A stretch of 64,000 bases of DNA from Nannochloropsis oceanica (lineage: Eukaryota > Sar > Eustigmatophyceae > Eustigmatales > Monodopsidaceae): assembly GCA_004519485.1 (NCBI GenBank), contig CP038132.1:1173001-1237000 (forward strand), given 5' to 3'. The notes beneath the pieces were generated by a model. It worked only from the letters and a program-made list of their open reading frames with translations, searched no databases and had not been told where the DNA came from. Made by a program: the position numbers and the translations under genes. Position 1 is the first letter of the stretch; each line of letters opens with the position of its first letter. Of the stretch, positions 9,722 through 20,369 are shown one piece after another.

Positions 9722-10586
9722 TTAAGGTCACGCTCCTGGCGCGGTCGAGCAGATAAAACACCGCTTTGCCTCGTTCCTTATCTTTATGGACAAGCGTCAC
9801 CCTCGTAACAAGAATTACAAAAAGTGGACCAACACCCGCCGATGGGGTTGATCACCTAGCAGGAAAAGTATAGAAGAGAGAGCACACCACCAACAAAAAG
9901 TAGAAACGGACACAACCACCCACCCTCCTCCTCTCCCTTGTTGACTCGTCGTTCTTGCTTCCTTACGATACACCACAAGCAATCCAAAGCTAACAAAAAA
10001 AGAAAAAAAAAAAAAAATACAAACAATTTTAAGGCCGTAGGCCTCTTAGGTTACGCCTACTCTCACGTTTCTTTTTCTATCATTAGCTGACAAATTGCTG
10101 AAGTATAATATTCCCGTCTCTCATTATATCGGACAATGCCATGTTTCCCCCCGACAATTACGATGTGTCATTCTTTATATTTCCCATACCCTCTTTTTCC
10201 TGAGTACGGTGCTCTGTCCCTCGTGCGAGATACGATGTGTGCCCTACTTCATCGGGCAATGTTCGAACGTAATTGCGTTGCCATCGCGTGACCTTGGGCA
10301 TGTTTTTGGATAGTCACCTGATACTAAAGTAAATAATTAGTTCAAATCCAATGACCACCATCAGCTCATGCATATGTCTACGGCGGGCCACTTAACAAGC
10401 CTCTCACCCCTAAGGACACCAGCGTTTGTTGATAAAGATCATTTCTACCTGAGCATAATTTGACTTGGTCACAGGCTCCATACTTGCTACATAGTAGCCG
10501 GCTCCCTCCAAGGCACCAAAAAGCCGGTTCATTTGGTCGGCATTTATCGGCTTGTGGGTACCGAAAGGATGTAGCTCCACTGCCAG

Positions 10587-10761
10587 CATTTCGGAAAATT
10601 AATGCGCAGGTATTAAAATTGAAGAAAATGCAGAGGATGGCATGCTTTATAGGCATGTGCCCTGATATCCATCCGTATTCATGAAAAGCTTTACGGTTAA
10701 AAACGATATCGTAATATTCAGTCACAAGCCCCCCCTCGCGGGGCTCTAGCGGCAGAGCCCC
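10587..10761 (-). repeat. Inverted copy of the 175-bp hairpin-ended repeat
   Basis: Reverse complement of the 5391-5565 repeat, ending in the same GGGGCTCT/AGAGCCCC hairpin. The differences from the other copy are point changes, so it is an older copy than the large duplication. Confidence 0.7.
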
Positions 10762-11010
10762 AGGCGAAAAATGCAAATTTGCCTATCAAACACGCATTTT
10801 TCCATCAAAAAAAGGGCTTCGGGCTGGCTGGGATGGCTTTAGCTCGGCCCCAAAGAGGACTTGGGTGTACCCCTGGACCCCAATACTAGCCAGAGCGTCA
10901 TGCATGAATGGAATGTCACCAATGATTAGGGTCATCCATTTGGGTCTTCTAGTATTGGTGACGGCCCTGGGAGAGAGTTGGAGAGTTTCTCATTTTTTCA
11001 ATACATATCT

Positions 11011-11114
11011 CAAATAAATAGACAGCGTTGCCATTGTTCAGCAGAGCAATGATATACTTGCTTTATATTTCAAATAAATAAATAGATAGCGTTTCCATTG
11101 TTCAGCAGAGCAAT
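11011..11114 (+). repeat. Two-copy tandem repeat upstream of the large GT gene
   Basis: The block CAAATAAATA...GCGTTGCCATTGTTCAGCAGAGCAAT occurs twice, 60 bases apart and about 210-315 bases before ATG 11327, with a few differences. It could be a duplicated regulatory element; nothing in sequence proves function. Confidence 0.6.
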
Positions 11115-11326
11115 TATACGCGTACTTCTTCACGACCACATTGACTACCTTATGTTGTATTCCTCTGTGAGAGAAGTACTCTTCTTGTGAATGAGATCTG
11201 GCGTTACATTTGGTGACTCGTATCTATCATTGTAGAAAAGGAAACTGACATTCTTGCTTTTTCCCTCCTCCCCCTCTTATCCCTAAACATCTCTTTTCCA
11301 TATGGCAGAAACTTTCACTGTGAACT

Positions 11327-14300
11327 ATGGTTCCGAGATCACCACATCGTCTGCCATCTCGGCAAACCACAGCTGTGATTCTTTTACTCCATTTCCTGGT
11401 CGTTCTATATATTCAGTTCTGTTTTATGGCCACTCGCCGGGAACAACATCGCGACCATCTGACTTTGAATTCGTCTAAAATCGGGCCGCTAAAAATTGCA
11501 TTTCATGTACTCGCAACGAGACAAAGTGTGGTCGAGTACCTGGCCAGTCATTCTGAGGAATGGTTCGCTGAGCTAAGGGCGGTTGGAAAGCTCATCTTTA
11601 CAGTTGGCGCAGCTACTGAGGCTCTTGATCCCCGTAACGAGGAGGCGCTGGTGAAAATTGCATCGCTGTATCCGGATAGCATTTTCGTACAGCATGTGAA
11701 GGCTAATGATATGGAGTATCCACCAATTGCTAAGACAATCCAAGCATTTGAGTTATTGAGCAGTAAGCTAGCGCATGAGTATGACTTCATCTACAATTTA
11801 GACGATGATACGCATTTTCATCCTTTGCGCATGGCTGCACTTCTCATGCATCGGAATTCCAAGGAACCTTTGTACATGGGTCGACCGCAGCATTCCTGCA
11901 AATGCTTTTCAGGTCGATCTCAGGAAGCAAATTGCACTGAAGCAGCAGGCACAACCTATTGTAGCGGTGCTGGGTACGCCTTTAGCAGCTCCACCCTGAA
12001 GGCCATGACAGAGACCTGGTTAAAATGCTGGACCGACCATCAGGACACGTACACAAACCTATGTCAATCAAGTGACATGTTCATTGGCTACTGCCTGGAC
12101 AAATATGCGCATACGACATGTTCAGCAGCCTCCTTTTCGGGGGTCATACGACCACCATCGCCTGCATTAGAGAGCGCCGCTATGCAGGCTTACATTGAAG
12201 ATGGTGTCCAGGTGGCATTGTCAACCTCCGTTGAAGTCCCGACACATGGGGTCTCTTGGGGCCCACTGCAGCCAAATGGATGGTCACTCCATATACACAC
12301 TTTACTGTGTCAAGACCCCTCCCATGTGGGCGGGATAGGTCAGCGTCAACACATCCCCAACACGCACCTTTTTGATGAAAGCGACAACCGCTTGTGTGCT
12401 TATATGCATCCGATGAAGGTGAACGGCAGGTTGAGCGCGCCACATTTCCGTTATGCAAGGTTTTTGATGAACAAGAAGGTTGAAACATCTCTATCATCAT
12501 CAGTTGAAATCGGAAAGCACGGTAAAACTCCCGACCGTCGGTGTCGTCTTGCTATTAATATCCAAAGTGCCCCATCCCAGGTGGAAATGCGCGACCTACT
12601 CCGATCCACGTGGCTGCAAGTTGCTCAAGCTCTTGGAGAGGACGTGGTTCGTTTCTATTTCGTACTTGGCCATCCTCGGGAGCCTCTGGCTCCTCATATT
12701 CAATTGGAACTTGAACGAGAAATGCGGACCTCCCGCGACATGCTGGTTTTGAACTTTACTGAATGTTACCATTGCATCTACAACAAACTTTTAACATGGT
12801 ACGAATGGGCCATTGATAATACAGAATGCGATTATATCTTAAAAGTGGATGACGATGCCTACCTGCGCCTGATCCCACTCTTGAACTATCTATCGCGTTT
12901 TGGAGCCGGCGCTGCTGAAAACATATATTTTGGCATGACGTTTCAGGGCTGGGACAAGTTTAACACGTCAGGAGCCTCACCTGTGGTGAAGAATCCCAAC
13001 AACAAGTGGTACTTGTACGACTTATATCCACATGAATACTTGCCGCCCTACGTAACTGGAAATGTGCTGGGTTTGTCACGCAACCTCGTTGAGCACGTAC
13101 TGCGACGCAGCCAGAGGGACCAGCAAAATTGGCGTATAGATGACACGGCTGTTGGTATCTTTATCTCGGAACTCGTGCAAAATACTTCCAACGGCATGCC
13201 CATTGTCTATGCCAATACCGATGAGTACTGGAAGGCTGACCAAATGTGCACCGAGAATTCCATTTGGGACAGCCCGAACTTTTCTTATGGTTTTAACATG
13301 TACGATCGATACGAAGACGATTTGGATGGAATTTTTTGCGCGCGCACCGATCACAGTGGGTGGCCAAATGAGCAGGCACGTAACGTCAACAAGAAAGAGT
13401 TGATGCTCTATACAAGCGAATCGCGAGCTACACTCCGGTATGCCTCCCCACCTTGGACACCGGGTTTCAATGACAGAAACAAATATGGCCACCAAATTGT
13501 CGCCGACTGGCTGGCTGTTAAAAATGGTAACCTTTATGGAGGGGTAGATGTGCTCATTGACGCGTCGAAGTATGATCTTGACACTTTCAATGACTTCCAT
13601 ATGGTCCAAAAACGAGCTGTCGCGTACGGCGTGGCTCATGGCATATGTTCAAGGGATGGTGCAGACGTGAAAGCCATATGGAAACAAACTGTACGATTTG
13701 GAGGTTACCTTGCCACCGCCACGTGCAGGAAGGAGACTAATACAGTCTATTCACTCTTCTTACCGCATGGCATGTCTCACTCCTCGGCGGTATTACACCA
13801 TCAGGTTTCCAATGACTATTTAGCAATAGTCATTCCGGCCGGTTGTTTCATCGAGGAGCTGATAGCATTTGTCCACCATTTGAACGATGCACTTGTTGGC
13901 ATTGGCGGTTATATCCGTGTAGTCATTGGCTGGGGCGAGTGTAATGGGGAGGGTGAAGCCTTAGTTCATCAGTCAGAATCAGCAGCATCCAATGGAAGCC
14001 ATTTATTGAAGGATGCGCCTTCAATCCATGAGCGTATCACCGACATTACAGGTCCCAGTGTTGCCGTCAAGTTGATTCACACCCATCAGCCGTTTTCAAG
14101 ATCTTCCACGCTTGCAAGCGCCTTGCAGAAGACTTGGCCAAAGGAACTCGTGGTTATACTTGACGTCGACATGCGCGTTAGTCCAACATTTTTTAGAACG
14201 ATCAAAGGGGTTGTCGTCCAACGTCAAACCATCTATTTTCCCATCCCTTTCTCCAGATACAACCCGACCCTTATTGACCGTTGGTTGGACCTTCAGTCTG

Positions 14301-14671
14301 TTGAAAATGTCACTCGTCCTTATTTTCACGAGACGTTTACCATCTCAAAAAGCACTGGCCACTGGGTTCAATATGGCTACGGTATGGTCGCCGCGTATGC
14401 CAGCGATTTACGTACGCTCGAAGGTTACGATGTATCGAATAAGGAATGGGGTATGGAAGATGTGGACTTATACAAATCAGCCGTGGCCTCCCATCTCGAA
14501 GTTCTGCGATTGACGGATCTGAATCTTGTCCACATATACCACCCCAAAAGCTGTAAACGGTTTTGTGATAATGCCCTGCCCGGCCGTTATAGAATGTGCC
14601 TGGGGGCAAAGTGGTCCACTGAAGGCACAAACATCATGCTGGGTCTTCTACTTGAAGATAAAATCATGTAG
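11327..14671 (+). CDS. Three-module type II membrane glycosyltransferase (GT31 / GT31 / chondroitin-synthase-like)
   Basis: An intact single-exon 1114-aa protein from ATG 11327. A signal anchor at about residues 15-33 gives a type II Golgi topology. Module 1 (about 50-340) has YNLDDDTHFHP with the DDD triad at 159-161 and a YCSGAGYAFS segment, as in Fringe/C1GALT/chondroitin synthase N-domains. Module 2 (about 400-670) resembles the Galactosyl_T fold: RSTW, KVDDDAYLR with the triad at 508-510, and YVTGNVLGLS. Module 3 (about 750-1114) has LDVDMRVS (DVD at 946-948), WGMEDVDLY (1041-1049) and VHIYHPKSC (His 1069/1072), the GT7-type C-domain of chondroitin synthases and CSGALNACT. Animal chondroitin synthases have two modules; three is unusual. 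It is probably a polymerase or multi-step enzyme for an extracellular glycan; the sugars are unknown. Its last 441 codons are repeated at 1-1326. Confidence 0.85.
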   Translation: MVPRSPHRLPSRQTTAVILLLHFLVVLYIQFCFMATRREQHRDHLTLNSSKIGPLKIAFHVLATRQSVVEYLASHSEEWFAELRAVGKLIFTVGAATEALDPRNEEALVKIASLYPDSIFVQHVKANDMEYPPIAKTIQAFELLSSKLAHEYDFIYNLDDDTHFHPLRMAALLMHRNSKEPLYMGRPQHSCKCFSGRSQEANCTEAAGTTYCSGAGYAFSSSTLKAMTETWLKCWTDHQDTYTNLCQSSDMFIGYCLDKYAHTTCSAASFSGVIRPPSPALESAAMQAYIEDGVQVALSTSVEVPTHGVSWGPLQPNGWSLHIHTLLCQDPSHVGGIGQRQHIPNTHLFDESDNRLCAYMHPMKVNGRLSAPHFRYARFLMNKKVETSLSSSVEIGKHGKTPDRRCRLAINIQSAPSQVEMRDLLRSTWLQVAQALGEDVVRFYFVLGHPREPLAPHIQLELEREMRTSRDMLVLNFTECYHCIYNKLLTWYEWAIDNTECDYILKVDDDAYLRLIPLLNYLSRFGAGAAENIYFGMTFQGWDKFNTSGASPVVKNPNNKWYLYDLYPHEYLPPYVTGNVLGLSRNLVEHVLRRSQRDQQNWRIDDTAVGIFISELVQNTSNGMPIVYANTDEYWKADQMCTENSIWDSPNFSYGFNMYDRYEDDLDGIFCARTDHSGWPNEQARNVNKKELMLYTSESRATLRYASPPWTPGFNDRNKYGHQIVADWLAVKNGNLYGGVDVLIDASKYDLDTFNDFHMVQKRAVAYGVAHGICSRDGADVKAIWKQTVRFGGYLATATCRKETNTVYSLFLPHGMSHSSAVLHHQVSNDYLAIVIPAGCFIEELIAFVHHLNDALVGIGGYIRVVIGWGECNGEGEALVHQSESAASNGSHLLKDAPSIHERITDITGPSVAVKLIHTHQPFSRSSTLASALQKTWPKELVVILDVDMRVSPTFFRTIKGVVVQRQTIYFPIPFSRYNPTLIDRWLDLQSVENVTRPYFHETFTISKSTGHWVQYGYGMVAAYASDLRTLEGYDVSNKEWGMEDVDLYKSAVASHLEVLRLTDLNLVHIYHPKSCKRFCDNALPGRYRMCLGAKWSTEGTNIMLGLLLEDKIM

Positions 14672-14854
14672 AGCAAAACAAACCACAAAAACGTCTTTCG
14701 CTCATATAGATGTCGGAAACGTGTACGCTGAAGCCATTTCTTCATGGCCTGTATGGAATGGATGTGTGTGTAGGAATGTGGTGCATTTCACGTACAAAGG
14801 ATACCTCATTACACCCTCACAACCCTCACAAGAGACTAGCTACTCCATAAGGAC

Positions 14855-15349
14855 TTATTTTGTTTCGATTTTTTGCTTTTCACGAGATGACTTCAATATC
14901 ATGACACTTCGCATGTGTAAATCTCGACAGCGTTTGGGTCCTTGGAAATAATCCTTGAAAACGTAGTGTTCGTTTGTTGTGGGACTTACGGGCTCTGGGC
15001 CGTTCACCAATAAGGACGGATCTAGGATGAGCTGTCGGTCCGCCATGGGGGCAAAAGGAATACCCCTCACCCTATCTCCAATCCCGCCACATGAGTCCCG
15101 GTTGGAGTAGCATAGAGGGACCAGTTTTCGGTTCTTGGGCTTCTCAATGTCCCCGAATATTGACAGGAAGTGAGAAATTCCAGACGTATCAAAGTCATTC
15201 CCATCTCCTTCTTGGAAAAGAAGATCTTCGTAGATATTCACAGGAACCACCAAACAAACACGGTGTTCGAATATTATTAACAATGAGCACGTCAGGATAA
15301 GGGCCAGGTACGAGAAGCAACACTCGTTTGGAAATGTTGCCTTAGTCCT
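14855..15349 (-). CDS. Fucosyltransferase-like fragment (right duplicate)
   Basis: Identical copy of 1510-2004: a hydrophobic N-terminal segment then CGGIGDRVRGI, a short frame without a visible ATG. It lies 183 bases beyond the stop of the large GT gene, in opposite orientation. Confidence 0.45.
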   Translation of the reverse strand, partial: RTKATFPNECCFSYLALILTCSLLIIFEHRVCLVVPVNIYEDLLFQEGDGNDFDTSGISHFLSIFGDIEKPKNRKLVPLCYSNRDSCGGIGDRVRGIPFAPMADRQLILDPSLLVNGPEPVSPTTNEHYVFKDYFQGPKRCRDLHMRSVMILKSSREKQKIETK

Positions 15350-15723
15350 CTGTAATTGATGCAGCTACATCGGGAAAATTAATTAAGTCTTCGTGCTGCA
15401 GGCACAAGGAAGGGAAGACAGATACACGCGTGAAAAAGCGGTTCAAGGTCAGTTCCGTATCTTCCAATGCCTGTGAGCCTGTCTGTCTGCTAGTCGTCAA
15501 ATCATGTACAGAACAGAGCGATATAATGCTGTGTAGAACTCCTAATTTCGGTCAACAATAACAATTCACTGACTATCTATTGTCTTTCACTTCTCATTTT
15601 GTTATTATAGAAGTGTTGCGCACAAAACTTCTCGCGATGACATCGGTCAAAGCAGGGACATGACAAGACGATTTCGAGCAAGGGATAGCGCAACTGTACC
15701 ACAAGAGGCCCATGCTCTGGCAT

Positions 15724-17010
15724 CTAAGCTTTTGGATGCAAACGTTGCACCATGATCGAGCTTGGGAGTGTATGCTCTATTTGTGTGAGGAGATAATAGA
15801 TGATATCATCAATCCCAACGGGTAGAGATCCTAGTGGTGCGAGTGCGATGAGATCAGCCGTCAATGAGGATACGCTCATAGTCTCTGATGCTTCCAGATT
15901 GCCATAGCATCGTTTTGCCGGGTCGTGCATAGGCGTTACACTGTTTTCTGTACTGCAAAAGAGCTTCAAAATGAAAGGACCATCGCTTTCAATCGAATGC
16001 TTTTTCAAATCGTCCCGTGATATCTTGAGCAACTCGCTTGATTCAACGATCAGGGCAACTTCGGGTCGAGGCGAGGGAAACACAAAGTCTTCCAACCTCC
16101 ATCTCATGAGTTGACTATGAGAAACTTGATCCCGATGTCCTCGGATCAAGCTTTCCCGAACGTCAGCAATGACCATGTTCGGAAACGCAACAAAAGATTG
16201 CCTTGTATAGAGTTCATACATCTTGCCCAAAGGAAGCATGTCGAATGGCGACTCCCATGAGCTTGCAATTGCGATAATTTCATCAAGAATAGAACTATCC
16301 AAGCCCAAAGCAAACGATCCATACGTGTGAAATAAGCGAGGCTGGTAATACCCGTCTGTTATTGCCAGCGTCTCATTGACACTCGTCCAGTCATATTGTG
16401 AGGCACCTAGCTGAACAATCTTCCAATCGTGCCTAATCTTGGAAAAGAATCCACGTGCTTCGTTGCTAAAGTTATTACATAAGATGATATCATCATCTAG
16501 GATAAGGATCTTCTGGTGGTCATTCTTAATTGCATCCGCAAATACGTCCAACATAGTATGTATATAGCCAAATGTAGCCGCCGATTCCATGAAGTGATGA
16601 CCTAGTAAGACTTCCCGATCCGCGTATTCAGGAAATACTTGGAGCTGCCCAAGTTGACGCTTGCGATATTCGTTGTACATGTTGGAAACGGCAGCGTCGC
16701 TATCAGTGGTGGCTCGCATGACTTTGTAGCTTATGCAGTATGTGCGCAGTTGCTTATCGATACGTAGTAGTTTACCCAAGGAACCATTCGCATTTTTGAC
16801 GTACACCATATCAAAGACATGATTTAAGTTGTAAGGATCTGTATCCATCGCAAAAGGATGCGTATTTAGCTTTGCGAACTCGTACTGCCATAGATTTACG
16901 ACAGCAAGTGCAAATACGATTTGCATAAGGCGACGACGCGTACCCAAATAGACAGCGCTTCTACCAACATGTTTTCTTCTATGTCTTGAAAGAACTGTTC
17001 TTTTATCCAT
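15724..17010 (-). CDS. GT25-like type II membrane glycosyltransferase (right duplicate)
   Basis: Identical 428-aa twin of 2379-3665, starting at ATG 17010, with the signal anchor near residues 28-45 and the LILDDDII motif at residues 172-174. Both copies are intact, so expression of either is possible. Reads from the two cannot be told apart by sequence. Confidence 0.75.
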   Translation of the reverse strand: MDKRTVLSRHRRKHVGRSAVYLGTRRRLMQIVFALAVVNLWQYEFAKLNTHPFAMDTDPYNLNHVFDMVYVKNANGSLGKLLRIDKQLRTYCISYKVMRATTDSDAAVSNMYNEYRKRQLGQLQVFPEYADREVLLGHHFMESAATFGYIHTMLDVFADAIKNDHQKILILDDDIILCNNFSNEARGFFSKIRHDWKIVQLGASQYDWTSVNETLAITDGYYQPRLFHTYGSFALGLDSSILDEIIAIASSWESPFDMLPLGKMYELYTRQSFVAFPNMVIADVRESLIRGHRDQVSHSQLMRWRLEDFVFPSPRPEVALIVESSELLKISRDDLKKHSIESDGPFILKLFCSTENSVTPMHDPAKRCYGNLEASETMSVSSLTADLIALAPLGSLPVGIDDIIYYLLTQIEHTLPSSIMVQRLHPKA

Positions 17011-17646
17011 TGAGAATTCCTGTCGCTGGACAACACCAGGCGAAAAATATTAGATTGTTATATATTTTTATTGCCAAATAGTGCTCAAAGTTTTATACTC
17101 CGCGCTCAAAACGCCTATTTTGCGAACAAACTCTCTACCTTGGCGAATGTAAACTGCACGATCCACAAGCGAACAAAACATGTCAAACAAGGGCAGTCTA
17201 TGGAAGTCTGGCCATTGCATGCCCAACAATATATAACTGCAATTGGTTGTCAAAAACGCATGCATGGGAGAGTACGAATACTCTCCATTATGCTACCCAG
17301 GGGGAAAACGCGACGTTACCAAGCCTTTCGAAGCCCTCAAGTTCGGATGCATCATGTAGGCGCCCCGGCCGTACGCATTTAACTTCAGGTGTTTGTTATT
17401 AACATCTACTCATGCTCTAGCTACTATCAACCGGTTAGAGGGCCATTGGAGAAAAGGACATACGAGGTGGCCGGCAGGGGCACTTTGACCAATCTACTTG
17501 CTAACATAATTTACTATGTATATTCGATTTTTGAAAAAGAGGAAAAATTGGATGCTGCTGAAGTTGCTAATACTAGTGGCAGTACGATCGTAGTACTGCT
17601 GTAGTGACCGTCATCAGCAGTGGTTCTCCAGACAAACCACAACAAC
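17011..17646. other. Intergenic (right duplicate)
   Basis: Identical to 3666-4301; no gene supported. Confidence 0.5.
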
Positions 17647-18525
17647 TTATTCACGAATCCGCGAGGCCCAAATAGGATACTGTGCTTGATTTGGCGGCCA
17701 GGTTTCGTCAGAAAGTAGGACACAACCCAATTGTTTCCGAGTTACACTCGAAATACTCTGATCATGACGATTATCCATGAATTCAGGGTTTGCTTTTTTG
17801 GCTTCGTCATTGTATTTATACTTAACCACCGATCTCGGCCTGATATGTGATTCAATTTGCTCAACCATTGTCGTAAATGGTTTCCTTTTTGCAGAATCAA
17901 AACCGTTCCGGCGATTTGCCCCGATTTTCGGATTGAATCATTCTTCGTCACGTTCAAGGCTTGAAAGATGACTTCGATGGTATAATGATCTTCCGGTTTG
18001 TGCAGTTGAAAGCCAATCACATCGTATGGGGATTCTTGTATCATTTGCAAATACTCTCTGAACCGAGATTCCCCCGCTTTATTGAGTTGACATCCTGCAT
18101 CGATGTAGACCAAAAAGTCACCCTCGTTCATCAAATCTAAGGTCATTCCAATCAATGCTGACTTCCATATCCAGTAGCCCCCTCCACAACTCAGAGATAG
18201 AACATCCTTATACTTTTCTTTAAAATCTGACGGGAGATCCTCAGGTCCGAGCGCTTCTATAGAGGCAAACCAACCTGTATCATTGGCTTCTTGTAGGATC
18301 CTCTATTTTGATTTAGTAAACTTGTTATCTCCGAAGGTACGGAAAAAGACTTGCGGCCCCTTGACTGTTGCTGTTGCTGCTTGAGAAGGCTTCGAGGGAA
18401 ACGTCAGTCACCCCAAGATGCAAAAGCAGAACTACAGCCAGCAGTCCTAAAGGCAGCAATGAACCTCTTCTACTACTAGCAGCAGCAGTAGATTTCCCTT
18501 GCAACCTTGGACTTGAAATCGGCAT
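17647..18525 (-). pseudogene. DAGC-motif glycosyltransferase, frame-broken (right duplicate)
   Basis: Identical copy of 4302-5180: start ATG 18525, 40-nt intron at 18301-18340, YWIWK, VYIDAGC and NRHDQS blocks, with the frame change near 17886-17890. The shared break shows that it arose before the duplication, unless it reflects a systematic sequence error. Confidence 0.65.
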
Positions 18526-18735
18526 GGTGATGAAGTAATGCTGATGGTGGTAGTGAGAAAAGACAGGAAGGCAATGAGGAGAGCTATTTTTAAATTTTAA
18601 TCCTTGTCGTGGTTTACTTCCTGAAGTCCACAGACTTTTATTGTGTGAGTTAGTGATTCAATTACTGACTTATCATAAGGAAAGAGACATCGAATCCCAG
18701 TCTTTTTTCCCTGAACAATCTTTTTTCCCTAATCT

Positions 18736-18910
18736 GGGGCTCTGCCGCTAGAGCCCCGCGAGGGGGGGCTTGTGACTGAATATTACGATATCGTTTTTAA
18801 CCGTAGAAATATTCATGAATGCGGATGGGTATCAGGGCACATGTCTATACAGCATACCGTCCTCTACATGTTCTTCAATTTTAATACCTGCGCATTAATT
18901 TTCCGAAATG
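18736..18910 (+). repeat. 175-bp hairpin-ended repeat (right duplicate)
   Basis: Copy of 5391-5565 carried by the large duplication. Confidence 0.7.
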
Positions 18911-18936
18911 TTACACGGGTCCCAGAATCGAGAACG

Positions 18937-20369
18937 GCAATTGATCGCAGAACCTCTAGCATGTGATTTATATTTGCAGGTGTGTGCAGGAAGGTAAGTA
19001 CACGTGAGATAAGGGCGGGAAGATGGTTCCAAAGGGTAAATCACCACAGTGACACATAGTACTCAAGTCACAAAAACAGAGTCATAAACGAGTTTATATG
19101 GGCGCTTTCAGCCAGATGCCGCTGGTCGTTCGCAAGATGAATTCCTCCTCTCCCTCTTTCACTTTAGGTGCCCTTGATACAGAGTGTTCTGGCTACCGTG
19201 GAGGGATATGGGAAGCAAAAGAATACTTGAGCAATACAATGCTATATTATTGGTTGTTGCGTTGCCATTCACTTAAGTACCTCTATCCTGTCCCGAAACA
19301 CAGATACATGTCTAGGTGACTGCTACAAAGATTGTCACTATAATATAGATATAAGGAGTAAAGGACGCCTGCAGGTGATGTTGTGTCCCATTTACCAACA
19401 TCTTTTGCCACGGATTATCTGATACTGCGTTGATTCAGCCTGCCAGGGAAGTTTACGTTAGAAACCCTAGATACAGACGAGCTATCGGGTGTCACATAGA
19501 GCATCCGCGCCCCTAGATAAAATCAAGCGATTATGAAACACAAAAAAGGGAGAAAATACACAATGACAACCATAAATAAAGGTAGAGGGGAAGTAAAGAA
19601 AACCAAAACCATTTTCCTGCAGGAGAGCGAAGGCAATAAAACATTTCTGCTCCTTTGGACATGAAGATGACATTGCCCCATAAAAATACATTAGCAAACT
19701 AGACATATTATAAAAGGTATCTTTAATTTGTATCCAGGTCACACGTTGGACGATTATTCTGCCAAAATGGCCCGTACGACTCATTGTTACGGTAGTCGTC
19801 AACTGTCGTCGATAATCATGTGATAAGTCATAGTCGTGCATGATTTCCATCGAAAACGACTACCAGATGTCGTAGTCGTGTCTGATTTTTATCGAGCGAC
19901 GACTAGCAGTCGTCGCAGTCGTGCATGAATGTTATCAAGCGACTACTATTCAGTCGTCGCGTTCGTCCATATTTTCATCGACCTACGACAATATACAACT
20001 TATAGCCGTCACAACGACCTTGAACACTGTAAATTGTCGTTATCCAGCGGTTTAGAAGTGAATCAAAGGTTGGATGACTACTCTGTGAAGATGGTCTGTA
20101 CGACTGACTATTATAATAGTCGTAAAAAGTCATTGATAGTCATGTGATTGGTCGTAGTCGTGCATGATTTCCAACGACTACGACGACTAATAGTCGTGCA
20201 TGATTTCCATCAAGGACGACAAACGATCGACAAAATTATACCGGTAGTCGTTCAACGTGTGATCCAGGTGCTTTACAAGGGGTCGGAACGCTCAGGGAGA
20301 GGGCTTCCTATGAATTTGTCCTAAGTGTTCCGTTGGCCACCACATTATCACAAATGCAAGTGCTGTACT
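18937..20369. repeat. 1.43-kb repeat with GTCGT tract (right duplicate)
   Basis: Copy of 5592-7024 carried by the large duplication; the palindromic tract is at about 19745-20255. It is diverged from the 25848-27344 member. Confidence 0.75.

Larger units (their letters stand above)
9319..11326. other. Spacer between the duplicated blocks, no firm gene
   Basis: Holds the telomere-type array at 9680-9721, a poly-A stretch at about 10000-10017, the inverted hairpin repeat at 10587-10761 and the short tandem repeat at 11011-11114. A 97-codon frame at 9367-9660 has no motif and I do not call it. The last ~210 bases should contain the promoter of the large GT gene. Confidence 0.5.

Noticed and set aside
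9390-9800. Frame with repeated TLTLTL
   Set aside because: Translation of the TTAGGG array on the minus strand.
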